From: Tolumonas sp008015085
GTDB taxonomy: Bacteria > Pseudomonadota > Gammaproteobacteria > Enterobacterales > Aeromonadaceae
Length of the DNA stretch: 64,000 nucleotides
NCBI GenBank assembly: GCA_029265125.1
Contig: JAJUJX010000003.1
Coordinates: 186,001-250,000, forward strand
Direction: 5' to 3'
Position 1 is the stretch's first letter, and every line of letters starts with the position of its first letter. The translations under genes and the position numbers were made by a program. Of the stretch, positions 1 to 9,026 are shown one piece after another. A model generated the notes under the pieces. The model was not told the DNA's origin. It saw only the letters and a list, made by a program, of their open reading frames with translations, and did not search any database.

Positions 1-336
1 AGATGCAATAGACTTTCTGTCTGAAGTACTAATTGCACCACTTTGTGACTGCTGAACTTTGCTGTACGCACTTTGCAGACTGGTAGTAATAGATGTTAAT
101 ACTGTTCCTTCCAGTGTCAGGCTGCTGTCAAGCAACCCGGCATTTGTATTGAACTGCTGATAAGATTCAATCTTGCCGGTAAGACTTAATTTTGACGCCA
201 TTCCTGAGGGATTTTCACCGGCAGTTGTAAATTTATCGCCGGTGGTCATTTGATTATTAGCTTTCTCTAAACGTTCAGAGGTACTTTGCAATGCTCTGAT
301 ACTGTGCTGATATTGCATATTAGTTGTTACACGCAT
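1..336 (-). CDS. flgL: Flagellar hook-filament junction protein FlgL (HAP3), N-terminal part
   Basis: Only the first 112 codons are in the window; the frame runs open off the left edge. The N-terminus (MRVTTNMQYQHSIRALQ) and the following Ser/Thr/Gln-rich helical stretch are typical of the flagellin-like FlgL family. FlgL forms the upper of the two rings joining hook to filament, outside the cell, after export by the flagellar type III system. The ATG lies 3 bases after the flgK stop with only a weak GGGG-type ribosome site, so it is probably translationally coupled to flgK as the last gene of the hook cluster. The C-terminal half cannot be judged. Confidence 0.93.
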   Translation of the reverse strand, partial: MRVTTNMQYQHSIRALQSTSERLEKANNQMTTGDKFTTAGENPSGMASKLSLTGKIESYQQFNTNAGLLDSSLTLEGTVLTSITTSLQSAYSKVQQSQSGAISTSDRKSIAS

Positions 337-339
337 AAA

Positions 340-2343
340 TTACCCCACAGCACTCAATAAGGCGTCAAATGTATCACGAGCAGCAGTAATGACCTGAGCT
401 GATGCAGCATACGCTTGCTGGTAACGAATGAGATTTGATGCCTCTTCATCCAAATTTACTCCAGCAACACTTTGATACTGCTCCTGGCTCTGAGTTAACT
501 TAGCTTCTGCCGCTGTATTACTGACCTTCAATATACTGACTGTTGTACCAACATCAGTAATAGTTGCATTGAAAGCTTCGCTGAATGTCATTTTATTATC
601 GGCTGCAGTACTGTTTCCTTTACGCACTAAATCTTTTGTCTGCAATCCAGCTAAAGCCAGGCCATTGGCATTATCAGAGAATCCGTTCGTATTGAATGAG
701 ATATAGAACTCATCGGTCGCAGTTACTGCTCCATCAATCGATATTTCAAATCCGGGATCCACTGTGGGATCTGCATATATACCGGAACTGGCAAGGATGT
801 TCTTCCCATTGGAGCTTGCTGGCGCAGTCCCAAGTAATGCTGGGGTTGGCGTTTGGCCATCATAAATCTCATAATCGCCGGCACTATTAATGACTATTTT
901 ATGTGGTGCCGTTGTTTGTAGACCCGATGCAGAAAAAGCTGATGTTGTAGTGTCGGTATTGTATACACCTTCCAGTGTAATGTTCGCTGTACTGAAATTA
1001 TTCGAATTAGCATTCAGTTGCAGTGGCGATGCTAAAGCCAAATCTTCAGAACGGGAAATAGCGGCTGTCATTGACTGAGCCACATATCTGGTCGGCTGCA
1101 TTAAAAACTTATCACCGGTAGCCGGGGTTCCTGAAACAGTAAACTCCAGCCCATAGCTATTTCCCGCCGAATCAGCAATTTCAAAGGTGTTCGGAGGTGT
1201 ATTCCCCGTCATGACTGACGTTTTAGTATCGCCATCGAGAAGATATACGGTGTAGCCTGTTGGAGAACTAAACTCAATCTGTAAATCATTCGGAGCGATG
1301 TTGCTACCTTTGCCGGGAATAACATTAACAGCAATGCCACCATTTCCTGTGTTTGCTTCATAGGCCAGACCATAAGTGGTCGGCAACGTATAGACATCAT
1401 CCCCAAGGGTATTATTCAGGGTCATCCCAAGTTTATTCTGGGTGTTCATCGCATCAGAAAACGCTAATGACAATTGACCGATCTGTTTCTGTGTTTCTTC
1501 GATAACACTACGAGAGGTAAAATAACCGCCGATAGAACCACCAAGACCATCACCTGCAATAGTCGTTTCTGCATTTCCTAACTTCAGCAATATGCTTGTA
1601 TCTTTAGGATCCGGATCACCACTGACTACCGATAACGTGGCACACGAATCTGGCAAAACCAATGTCTGACCTGAGCTCAGGTTGACCTGTTTAATGCCAT
1701 TTCCCAGATCAACAGTTCTAATATCAATTTTTTCTGCAAGCTGTCTGATCATTTCATCACGCTGATCAAGCAGATTCGCTCTGGTACCATCATCATCCTG
1801 TTCGGGCGTTTTGAGGATCTGCTTATTGATTTCCGTCAACGAAGTCAGTATCGAGTTGATATTTTTGGCCTCTGTCGAAATCTTGTCATTAATTCCATCA
1901 TAAAGATCTGAAACAGACGAGGACACAGTCTGGAACTGAGAAGCCAGTGATGTGATCTGCCCCATGATGTTTTGTCGGGAAGATGTGGTATTCGGACTTG
2001 AATTTGCTGATTGTAATGCCGAGAAAAAAGAATTTAATCCGGAAGAAATACTGGTCGCACTATTACTCAGATATTTATCTAACTCTGATACCTGAGCATA
2101 CGTGGTATTAATTTCATTGTAATTAGACGTGTCTTGCCACACCTGAGACTGAGCATAAATATCAAACAGACGTCGAGTGACGCTATCACCAACACCCAGA
2201 GAGTATTGATTAGAATACAGTACTGTATTCTGCCGGGTGTAACCCTGAGTACTGACATTTGAGATATTATTACTCGTGGTTGCCAGCATTTTCTGTTGTG
2301 CCAGTAAACCAGACGAGCCAATGTTCAGTAAATCAGTTGCCAT
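340..2343 (-). CDS. flgK: Flagellar hook-associated protein FlgK (HAP1)
   Basis: FlgK is the first hook-filament junction protein. The N-terminal rod/hook signature is visible (LNIGSSGLLAQQKM, then TTSNNISNVSTQGYTRQN) and the C-terminal heptad region ends with EEASNLIRYQQAYAASAQVI, as in all FlgK proteins. At 667 residues it is about 120 longer than the Escherichia coli protein; the extra length lies in the low-complexity, Ser/Thr/Gly/Asn-rich middle (about residues 240-570), the surface-exposed variable domain. The start has a good GGAG site eight bases upstream and sits 11 bases after flgJ, so it is read as part of the leftward flgF-to-flgL run. Confidence 0.96.
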   Translation of the reverse strand: MATDLLNIGSSGLLAQQKMLATTSNNISNVSTQGYTRQNTVLYSNQYSLGVGDSVTRRLFDIYAQSQVWQDTSNYNEINTTYAQVSELDKYLSNSATSISSGLNSFFSALQSANSSPNTTSSRQNIMGQITSLASQFQTVSSSVSDLYDGINDKISTEAKNINSILTSLTEINKQILKTPEQDDDGTRANLLDQRDEMIRQLAEKIDIRTVDLGNGIKQVNLSSGQTLVLPDSCATLSVVSGDPDPKDTSILLKLGNAETTIAGDGLGGSIGGYFTSRSVIEETQKQIGQLSLAFSDAMNTQNKLGMTLNNTLGDDVYTLPTTYGLAYEANTGNGGIAVNVIPGKGSNIAPNDLQIEFSSPTGYTVYLLDGDTKTSVMTGNTPPNTFEIADSAGNSYGLEFTVSGTPATGDKFLMQPTRYVAQSMTAAISRSEDLALASPLQLNANSNNFSTANITLEGVYNTDTTTSAFSASGLQTTAPHKIVINSAGDYEIYDGQTPTPALLGTAPASSNGKNILASSGIYADPTVDPGFEISIDGAVTATDEFYISFNTNGFSDNANGLALAGLQTKDLVRKGNSTAADNKMTFSEAFNATITDVGTTVSILKVSNTAAEAKLTQSQEQYQSVAGVNLDEEASNLIRYQQAYAASAQVITAARDTFDALLSAVG

Positions 2344-2354
2344 CTGTTTCTCTC

Positions 2355-3407
2355 CTAAATCTCTGCCTGAGTCCAGACAGAACGTAACGCATCACTGCGT
2401 AACACCTGTTTCAGTTTCTGCGCATAATTGGGGTCAGTGGCATAGCCAGCTGATTGCAGTGCATCAAAATAAGCATCTGGATCATGAGCAACGGCTCTTG
2501 CCTGATGGTAGCGTTCAGAGCCCGTGATGAGATTTGCGTAATCCTGCATACTTTGCACTACCGAGGTATACGACCGGAATGATGAGCGTTGCATAACCGG
2601 TTTACCTTGCTGATATTCAAGGCTGTTCACCGATGTTTGCCGCCCATTCCAGCGACTACCCGCTTTTACACCGAACAGGTTGTTACTTGATGATCCGTTA
2701 CCATCAGACATCACATGTTTGCCCCATCCAGTTTCCAGTGCTGCCTGAGCGATTAATGCAACTGGCGATAACCCCATCTTGCTGGCAACCATTTTGGCTG
2801 CGGGCAACAATTGCCGGACAAATCGCTGCTGCTGCAAAGAATCAGCATCCACATTGCCGGAAGAAGCGTTCTGACTATCTACAGGCAATTTGTATGCCTG
2901 GATTTGTGATGCAAACCGTTCTGCTGCCAGAACACCTTGCGGTATCCCCTTATTATCGGCTGCAATGTTATTTCCTGAAGCCTGATCCAATCTGGCAAAT
3001 CGCTGCATAACTGACGGCATATTCAGTTCAGCTGCGGTTTTATTACCTGAGACAGATTGTCTTTTTGATGCGGGAGATAACTGCTTAACAATCAGATCAG
3101 CAAGAGAACCTTTACCGTTAGTGGCAACATTTGCCGCTAATTGATCATCCATCATTCCCTGATAAAACTGGGTATCTCGGCTGTTAAACGGGCTGTCTTC
3201 ATCCTGTAATGCGTTGTTTGCTTCGCGCATACTCTTCATCCACATCTGGGTGAAGATGGCTTCAAACTGGCGCGCAGCCGATTCCAGTGCCTGTTGCTGG
3301 CTTTCAGATGATCCGGTTTCACCGGTTTTCGTTTTAATACCCATCTGGCGGAGTTGATCCAAACTCCGGATGTCGCCTGCTAATCCCTGATTGATTACCT
3401 TGTCCAT
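2355..3407 (-). CDS. flgJ: Peptidoglycan hydrolase / rod cap FlgJ
   Basis: FlgJ is a bifunctional periplasmic protein. The N-terminal part (about residues 1-110, with FEAIFTQMWMKSMREAN) is the rod-cap domain that helps assemble the rod. The C-terminal part (about 195-345) is a glucosaminidase domain that opens the peptidoglycan layer; AQAALETGWG contains the expected catalytic Glu near residue 225. A Ser/Ala-rich linker joins them. The two-domain form is normal in beta- and gammaproteobacteria. A near-perfect ribosome site (GGAGGTGAT) precedes the ATG. It lies between flgI and flgK with short spacers, consistent with one transcript. Confidence 0.96.
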   Translation of the reverse strand: MDKVINQGLAGDIRSLDQLRQMGIKTKTGETGSSESQQQALESAARQFEAIFTQMWMKSMREANNALQDEDSPFNSRDTQFYQGMMDDQLAANVATNGKGSLADLIVKQLSPASKRQSVSGNKTAAELNMPSVMQRFARLDQASGNNIAADNKGIPQGVLAAERFASQIQAYKLPVDSQNASSGNVDADSLQQQRFVRQLLPAAKMVASKMGLSPVALIAQAALETGWGKHVMSDGNGSSSNNLFGVKAGSRWNGRQTSVNSLEYQQGKPVMQRSSFRSYTSVVQSMQDYANLITGSERYHQARAVAHDPDAYFDALQSAGYATDPNYAQKLKQVLRSDALRSVWTQAEI

Positions 3408-3420
3408 CAGATCACCTCCA

Positions 3421-4518
3421 CTACAGGATCACCAACTCACCCTGAATAGCACCTGCTTGTTGCAGCGCCTCAAGAATAGCCATTAAATCGCCGGGGGCGA
3501 CGCCCACCATATTGACTGCTTTCACCAGCTCATCGAGTGAATTACCAGTATCCAGTTTGAACATCCGGCTATTTTGCTGCTGCACTGTAATTGATGAATT
3601 AGGAGTAACAGCCGTTTGCCCATTCGAGAAAGCATTAGGCTGTGAAACATTCGGATCTTCTTTGATGGTAACGGTTAAGCCACCATGTGTGATCGCAGCA
3701 GGTTTTAATTTGACCTGGCTACCAATAACAATTGTACCAGTACGGGAATTGACGATGATCTTGGCAGCTTCATCGGCTGGTTCCACCTCCAGATTTTCCA
3801 GTGTCGCCAGATAAGAAACCCGCTGGCCCGGATCCCGCGGAGCGTAGACCTGAACAGATGTTGCATCAATAGCTTGTGCTGTATTCGGGCCAACCAGACC
3901 ATTAACTACATCAGCCAGCCGTTTAGCCGAACTGAAATCAGGGCGACGCAAATCAAATGTGATCGTGTCACCCATTGCAAATGAGTTAGGCACTTCGCGC
4001 TCAACGGTTGCACCATTAGGTACGCGGCCAACTGTCGGTGTATTGATGACCACCTTAGAGCCATCAGCACCTTCTGCGCCAAGCCCCCCAACAACCAGAC
4101 TTCCCTGAGCTAAAGCATAAACACGTCCGTCAACACCTTTCAGGAATGTCTGCAGCAAAGTACCACCACGTAAACTTTTGGCTTCACCAATTGCTGAAAC
4201 CGTAACGTCAATAGTTTGACCTGGTTTTGAAAAAGGAGGCAAATCAGCATGTACCGCAACAGGTGCCACATCTTTAATTTTAGGCTTAACGCTATCCGGC
4301 ACCTTAATACCAAAGTTATTCAGCATGGTGCGGAATGTCTGTTCTGTAAACGCATTACTTTTTTCACCGGTGCCCGGCAAGCCCACCACCAGACCATAGC
4401 CAATCAACTGGTTACTGCGTACGCCCTGTACTGACGCAATGTCTTTAATACGGGCAGCCTGAGCCGGAAATAAACAACCAAGTAAAATACTGGCAACCAA
4501 TACTTTCCATTTATTCAT
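3421..4518 (-). CDS. flgI: Flagellar P-ring protein FlgI
   Basis: FlgI forms the P ring in the peptidoglycan layer around the flagellar rod. The protein starts with a clear Sec signal peptide (MNKWKVLVASILLGCLFPAQA, cleavage after AQA) followed by RIKDIASVQGVRSNQLIGYG, the conserved mature N-terminus. GLVVGLPGTGE and the C-terminal LDELVKAVNMVGVAPGDLM are also family hallmarks. At 365 residues it is the usual length. The ATG has GGAG eight bases upstream. It is followed by flgJ after 13 bases and preceded by flgH after 11, consistent with co-transcription. Confidence 0.97.
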   Translation of the reverse strand: MNKWKVLVASILLGCLFPAQAARIKDIASVQGVRSNQLIGYGLVVGLPGTGEKSNAFTEQTFRTMLNNFGIKVPDSVKPKIKDVAPVAVHADLPPFSKPGQTIDVTVSAIGEAKSLRGGTLLQTFLKGVDGRVYALAQGSLVVGGLGAEGADGSKVVINTPTVGRVPNGATVEREVPNSFAMGDTITFDLRRPDFSSAKRLADVVNGLVGPNTAQAIDATSVQVYAPRDPGQRVSYLATLENLEVEPADEAAKIIVNSRTGTIVIGSQVKLKPAAITHGGLTVTIKEDPNVSQPNAFSNGQTAVTPNSSITVQQQNSRMFKLDTGNSLDELVKAVNMVGVAPGDLMAILEALQQAGAIQGELVIL

Positions 4519-4529
4519 GATTCCGGCTC

Positions 4530-5207
4530 CTAGAATGGGCTGTACGGGCCATTAAAGAATTTAGACAACCAGCCGCGTTCCTGAGTATTGGCAAAGTCAC
4601 CCGTGCCGCCATATTGAATACGAGCATTCGCAACACGCTGAGACGACACAGTATTATCCGCATTCACATCTTCTGAACGCACAACACCAGTAATACGAAT
4701 ATATTCGTTGCCTTCATTCAGCATCAGCCATTTTTCGCCACGCACAGCCAGATTACCGTTCGGCAACACCCGGATCACACTGACCGAAATATTGCCCTCT
4801 AGGCTATTACTCTGCCCGGCTTTTGCCTGACCTTTGAAACTATTGTTAGCGCCCATACTGGCTGTCGTATCATAACCATTCACGGTAACGCCTCTGCCAC
4901 CCAGTTTTAGCGCATCTAACCCTAAGCTTGAATCTTTAGACTGTTGATTAGATGCATTTTTGCTAGCAGACGTCGATTCCTGTAATTCAACAGTAATAAT
5001 GTCGCCAATCCGGTGTGCCTTGATATCAGAATAGATACTATTCACTGCACCCTGATTAAAAATGGAACCGTTAGGCCGCATATTGGCTTGATAATCTTCC
5101 GGCTCCATCGGAGCATAATTGGGATCATCCGGTTTAGGGCTGTTTGGTAATGAAGTACAGGCTGCCAGAGAACAGAGACAAACCAATATCAATGCACGGT
5201 TACGCAT
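4530..5207 (-). CDS. flgH: Flagellar L-ring lipoprotein FlgH
   Basis: FlgH is the outer-membrane L-ring subunit. The N-terminus is a lipoprotein signal (about 17 residues ending LCSLAAC) whose Cys would be acylated; SIYSDIKAHRIGDIITVEL and the C-terminal NARIQYGGTGDFANTQERGWLSKFF are typical of the family. I chose the ATG at 5207 because AGAGG lies five bases upstream; an in-frame GTG two codons earlier (5213) is possible but would overlap that ribosome site. It lies directly after flgG, which stands 10 bases upstream. Confidence 0.95.
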   Translation of the reverse strand: MRNRALILVCLCSLAACTSLPNSPKPDDPNYAPMEPEDYQANMRPNGSIFNQGAVNSIYSDIKAHRIGDIITVELQESTSASKNASNQQSKDSSLGLDALKLGGRGVTVNGYDTTASMGANNSFKGQAKAGQSNSLEGNISVSVIRVLPNGNLAVRGEKWLMLNEGNEYIRITGVVRSEDVNADNTVSSQRVANARIQYGGTGDFANTQERGWLSKFFNGPYSPF

Positions 5208-5216
5208 AACCACCTC

Positions 5217-6005
5217 TTACAACTGTTGGGTGACGTTAGATAACATCTGATCCACACTGGAAATAACTTTTGAGTTCATTTCATAGACACGCTGTGCCTG
5301 GATCAAATTAACCAGCTCTTCCGTCGCATTGACGTTAGACGCTTCCAGCATCCCCTGCTTGATAGTGCCCATGCCGTCAGTACCCGCAATCCCCTGGATC
5401 GGGTCACCGCTGGCCTGAGTGGCCAGATACAGGTTTTCGCCCATCGGTTGTAATCCGACCGGGTTTACGAAATCAGTGACCGTCAGCTGACCAACCGCCT
5501 GTGATGCACTTTGTCCCGTAACTTGCACAGACACCTGACCATCGGTACCAATCGTAATGCTTTGTGCATCCGTAGGAACCTGGATTTCAGGCTGAACGGG
5601 ATATCCCTCTCCGGTGGTCACCAGCGTACCTTCAGAGTTCAGCGTAAACTGACCATTGCGGGTATAAGCCGTTGTGCCATCAGGCAGCTGGACTTCAAAA
5701 AAGCCACGACCGTTGATCATGACATCCAGCGAATTATCGGTTGTCTGCACACTGCCCTGAGTAAATGTTTTTTGTGTCGCCACCACTTTGGCGCCAGCAC
5801 CAATCATTAAACCTGATGGCAACGTTGAGTTAGCAGAAGACTGACCACCAGGCTGGTTAACATTCTGGTACAGCAAATCTTCAAATATCGCTCTGCCTTT
5901 TTTATAACCAACGGTTGAAGCGTTCGCTAAGTTATTCGATATCTGCGAGATATTCGTTTGCTGTGCATCCAGCCCGGTTTTACTGATCCAAAGTGCAGGA
6001 ATCAT
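5217..6005 (-). CDS. flgG: Flagellar distal rod protein FlgG
   Basis: FlgG forms the distal rod of the flagellar basal body. The 262-residue protein has the rod/hook N-terminal motif (LDAQQTNISQISNNLANASTVGYKK) and the C-terminal motif (EASNVNATEELVNLIQAQRVYEMNSKVI) that coil together in the rod. Length matches the family. A strong AAGGAG ribosome site lies six bases before the ATG. It is flanked by flgF and flgH with short spacers in the leftward operon. It is exported by the flagellar type III apparatus without a cleavable signal. Confidence 0.97.
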   Translation of the reverse strand: MIPALWISKTGLDAQQTNISQISNNLANASTVGYKKGRAIFEDLLYQNVNQPGGQSSANSTLPSGLMIGAGAKVVATQKTFTQGSVQTTDNSLDVMINGRGFFEVQLPDGTTAYTRNGQFTLNSEGTLVTTGEGYPVQPEIQVPTDAQSITIGTDGQVSVQVTGQSASQAVGQLTVTDFVNPVGLQPMGENLYLATQASGDPIQGIAGTDGMGTIKQGMLEASNVNATEELVNLIQAQRVYEMNSKVISSVDQMLSNVTQQL

Positions 6006-6022
6006 GATTCACTCCTTAATAC

Positions 6023-6769
6023 TTAGCTGAGCTTCATTAACTGATTCTGGCTTTCATCATTTTTTTCGGCTGTTGCCATCATCTTGATTTGGGTTTCAAA
6101 CTGACGTTGCAGCTTGATTAAATTCGTTAGCTCTTCGACAACATTCACATTACTGTTTTCTAAAGCGCCACTCGCTAGCCGAACATTTGCTGAAGCAGTT
6201 TCTGTTCCACCATCAATGCGGCGGAACAAGCCATCTTCCCCTTTGGTGAGATCTTTATTTACCGGATTCACCAACTTCAGCTGCTGCAAATTTTCTACTG
6301 CCGCGGGTTCAGCCCCTTCCAGACGAGCATTAATGGTACCGTCTTCAGTGATCTGAATTTTTTCCAGGGGCATAGGTAACGTAATCGGCTGACCGTTGCT
6401 ATCCAGCACATTCAGGCCCGTTGAGGTTTGCAAAACGCCTAATGGGGAAACCTGCAAACTGCCATTACGGGTATAGGCTTCTTTTCCGTTAGCATCCTGA
6501 ACTGTCAGCCAGCCGTCACCCTGCACCGCGACGTCAAGATCCCGTCCGGTTGTTTGCAAACTGCCCTGTTGATAGCTTTGTCCTGGCCGTTCTGACATAG
6601 AAAAAACACGGCTGGGCAAACCATCACCATAAGCCTGCATCGCGCGAGCCTGCTCAAAATCGGCTTTAAAACCGAGCGTATTAGCATTGGCCAGATTATT
6701 ACTACGCACCGCCAGGCTATTCATATTTTCTTTCGCGCCTGACATGGCGATATAGAGCAGCTTATCCAT
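6023..6769 (-). CDS. flgF: Flagellar proximal rod protein FlgF
   Basis: FlgF is one of the proximal rod subunits. Residues 1-30 carry the rod signature (AVRSNNLANANTLGFKADFEQ) and the C-terminus has NSNVNVVEELTNLIKLQRQFE. At 248 residues it is the usual length. It appears to head a second transcript: the 148-base gap upstream holds a dyad able to form a hairpin behind flgE and a sigma54-type promoter (6806-6821), and GGAG lies five bases before the ATG. The downstream genes flgG-H-I-J-K-L follow with gaps of 18 bases or less. Confidence 0.96.
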   Translation of the reverse strand: MDKLLYIAMSGAKENMNSLAVRSNNLANANTLGFKADFEQARAMQAYGDGLPSRVFSMSERPGQSYQQGSLQTTGRDLDVAVQGDGWLTVQDANGKEAYTRNGSLQVSPLGVLQTSTGLNVLDSNGQPITLPMPLEKIQITEDGTINARLEGAEPAAVENLQQLKLVNPVNKDLTKGEDGLFRRIDGGTETASANVRLASGALENSNVNVVEELTNLIKLQRQFETQIKMMATAEKNDESQNQLMKLS

Positions 6770-6805
6770 GATGTCTCCGTCAATTCGCTGACTTATCCAT
6801 CAATA

Positions 6806-6821
6806 AGCAATTTAGATACCA
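6806..6821 (-). promoter_or_regulatory. Sigma54-type promoter before flgF
   Basis: On the minus strand the sequence reads TGGTATCTAAATTGCT: GG and GC are ten bases apart as RpoN requires, and the -12 element TTGCT is perfect; the -24 element is TGGTAT instead of TGGCAC. A start about 12 bases downstream would leave a leader of roughly 27 bases before the flgF ATG with its GGAG site. Inferred to drive flgF-G-H-I-J-K-L. Confidence 0.7.
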
Positions 6822-6872
6822 GAATGTAAAAAACAGAAAATAATTGCGAAGAAAATAGGATAAACAAGAGAA

Positions 6873-6904
6873 ACCATCGCTGACAATGGCCTGCCAGCGA
6901 TGGT
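6873..6904 (-). terminator. Hairpin between flgE and flgF
   Basis: A perfect 10-base inverted repeat (ACCATCGCTG at 6873-6882, CAGCGATGGT at 6895-6904) with a 12-base loop lies 14 bases after the flgE stop. On the minus strand it is followed by a T-rich but not pure T stretch, so it is at best a weak or attenuating terminator. It may instead protect the flgBCDE message from 3' decay. Confidence 0.5.
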
Positions 6905-6917
6905 AAAAGGATAAAAA

Positions 6918-8297
6918 TCAGCGGATCTGAAGAATAGTATCTTGTAGTGTGCTGTTCACTTCTAACGCTCGTGAGTTTGCCTGATAGTTACGCTGTGCAG
7001 CAATCAGATCGACTAACTCCGTAGACAGATCGGTATTAGATGACTCAAGCGCTGATGAGTTAACACTACCAAACGTGCCAACCCCTGGTGTACCAGGTAC
7101 CGCCTCACCGGAATCCTGCGATTCCTTCCAGCAAGTATCACCCACCTGTGTTAAACCTTGGGGGTTAGAGAATTTAGCCAGCGCAACCATCCCCAGTTTG
7201 CTCGTTGTACCGTTGCTGTAAGTTGCCGCAATAATACCATCCGAACCTATAGACACATTGGTTAACTGACCAACCGTTGCGCCATCCTGATATAACGAAG
7301 AAACCTGGAAAGATGATGCATATTGGGTGATGCTCAGGAAATTAAAAGTCAGCGTCTGGGTAGCATCAACTCCATTAGGTAAAACCCCTGCCGAATCGTA
7401 TGAACCAGTAGATGGAGTCGCGGTTGCTGACGTACCCAAAGGCTCAGTGATAATACTCAAATTGGTGTTATATCCAGCCGAATGAGTTTGTGAATTATCA
7501 ATTTCACCAGCTGAGTTAAATACTAAAGTCGCGGCATTCGGAATATTTGTATTAGTTGTCTGATAACCGTTATTAATATCAACCGGTTTATCATCCAAAT
7601 AATTAAAAATACGCCAGACATTTGTTGGATCACCTGTCGTATTATTTTCTGCAATACTGTCTTTCACAAAATACTGAGTCAACGTATGAGTTACACCCAG
7701 AGAATCGTAAACAATCACAGATGTTGATGAATTATAGGTGGCAGACAAATCCGGATCAAAACTCGCCGGGTCCAATGCTGTCGCACTAGCTGGCAAGTTT
7801 ATTGACTCATTAATATTTGACGTCTGTATTGGCTGGCCTGCTTCTGTCGGTATTTTTAATGCTGAGGTTGAATTAACGCTGACCGCTTTTGGTGTACCAG
7901 AATCATCAACACCATAAACCTGCAAAAAATCACCTAATGAATTAGTAACATATCCCTCATCATTAATTTGGAAAGCACCAGCACGGGTATAGGTTCGCTC
8001 TAAACTGTCTTTTTCTGGTGAAAGAACAAAAAAACCATCTCCCTTGATTGCTAAATCAAGCGAATTACTCGTTGATTGCAGAGCCCCCTGCGTAAATTGC
8101 TGAGCAACAGCAGCTGTATTAACACCACTACCCACCTGGGTTTTAGTATTCGCAAAAACAGAATTAGAAAATACATCAGCAAATTCAGCGCGGGACTGTT
8201 TAAAACCTATCGTACTGGCATTGGCAATATTATTACCAGTAACATCCAGATCTTTTTGTGCAGCATTAAGACCGCTTAATGAAATATTGAACGACAT
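6918..8297 (-). CDS. flgE: Flagellar hook protein FlgE
   Basis: FlgE is the main hook subunit. The N-terminus (MSFNISLSGLNAAQKDLDVTG then NNIANASTIGFKQSRAEFADVF) and the C-terminus (SSALESSNTDLSTELVDLIAAQRNYQANSRALE) are diagnostic. It has 459 residues, longer than the roughly 400 of E. coli, with the extra sequence in the middle surface domains (rich in Ser, Thr, Asn and Ala). AAGGAG lies seven bases before the ATG. It is the last gene of the flgB-C-D-E group before the hairpin and sigma54 promoter that separate it from flgF. Confidence 0.97.
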   Translation of the reverse strand: MSFNISLSGLNAAQKDLDVTGNNIANASTIGFKQSRAEFADVFSNSVFANTKTQVGSGVNTAAVAQQFTQGALQSTSNSLDLAIKGDGFFVLSPEKDSLERTYTRAGAFQINDEGYVTNSLGDFLQVYGVDDSGTPKAVSVNSTSALKIPTEAGQPIQTSNINESINLPASATALDPASFDPDLSATYNSSTSVIVYDSLGVTHTLTQYFVKDSIAENNTTGDPTNVWRIFNYLDDKPVDINNGYQTTNTNIPNAATLVFNSAGEIDNSQTHSAGYNTNLSIITEPLGTSATATPSTGSYDSAGVLPNGVDATQTLTFNFLSITQYASSFQVSSLYQDGATVGQLTNVSIGSDGIIAATYSNGTTSKLGMVALAKFSNPQGLTQVGDTCWKESQDSGEAVPGTPGVGTFGSVNSSALESSNTDLSTELVDLIAAQRNYQANSRALEVNSTLQDTILQIR

Positions 8298-8322
8298 AGT
8301 CAGCTCCTTATAATTTCAATGA

Positions 8323-9015
8323 CTAACTTGAGATTTCAAGCAGCTGACCCAATTCATATGAGCCAAGCCCTTGCAACGACACCGTTGTTGGTGTTGTTGT
8401 ATTACCTAAAGTGACGCTTTCTACCTGACCATACAACTGAGCAGTAAGGTCTTTACTCACACCATTTACAATGCCATTTGCCTTCACCGTATAATTGCCT
8501 GAAGACACTGAATTACCATTGTTATCCTTGCCATCCCAGGTAAACGGAATGTCACCAGATATATCACCGGAACTACTGTATTGACGGACAACTTCACCGG
8601 CAGAATTTACAACAGATAACGTCAGATCAGAGGCACCACCAGTTCCTGTAGGGACTATTCCTGATAAGGTATTACCTTGTGTTAAGTAGCTGCTATTTGA
8701 ATTAACCAGCGCTTTCTGACCAACCAGACTGGATGCCATTAACGCCTGACTGGACGTCATTGAGCTGCTCATCGTACTGACCGTATTATTCAGAGAGGTA
8801 ATACCAGACAGCGTTGAAATCTGCGCCATTTGAGAAACCATCTCAATGTTATCTACCGGCTTTGTCGGATCCTGATACGATAGCTGTGTAGTCAGCAACT
8901 TCATAAAATCTGCCTGAGACAAAGAATCAGAGCCTGTCGAGCTGCTACTACTCGTTGATGATGTACTGGCCGTACTTGTACTGGTTTTTAAACCAATATC
9001 ACTGTATATCGACAT
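8323..9015 (-). CDS. flgD: Flagellar hook-capping protein FlgD
   Basis: FlgD is the scaffold cap on which FlgE polymerises and is absent from the finished flagellum. The N-terminal part has a Ser/Thr-rich leader followed by the conserved LSQADFMKLLTTQLSYQDPTKPVDN motif. The C-terminal part contains the FlgD Ig-like/tudor region with FTWDGKDNNGNSVSSGNYTV. Its 230 residues are normal. Gaps of 11 bases to flgC and 25 to flgE support one operon. Confidence 0.96.
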   Translation of the reverse strand: MSIYSDIGLKTSTSTASTSSTSSSSSTGSDSLSQADFMKLLTTQLSYQDPTKPVDNIEMVSQMAQISTLSGITSLNNTVSTMSSSMTSSQALMASSLVGQKALVNSNSSYLTQGNTLSGIVPTGTGGASDLTLSVVNSAGEVVRQYSSSGDISGDIPFTWDGKDNNGNSVSSGNYTVKANGIVNGVSKDLTAQLYGQVESVTLGNTTTPTTVSLQGLGSYELGQLLEISS

Positions 9016-9026
9016 GACGTCCTCTC

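Noticed and set aside
2485..2501. Sigma54-like site inside flgJ that could serve flgK
   Set aside because: GC and GG elements are 11 bases apart rather than 10, which RpoN does not tolerate.
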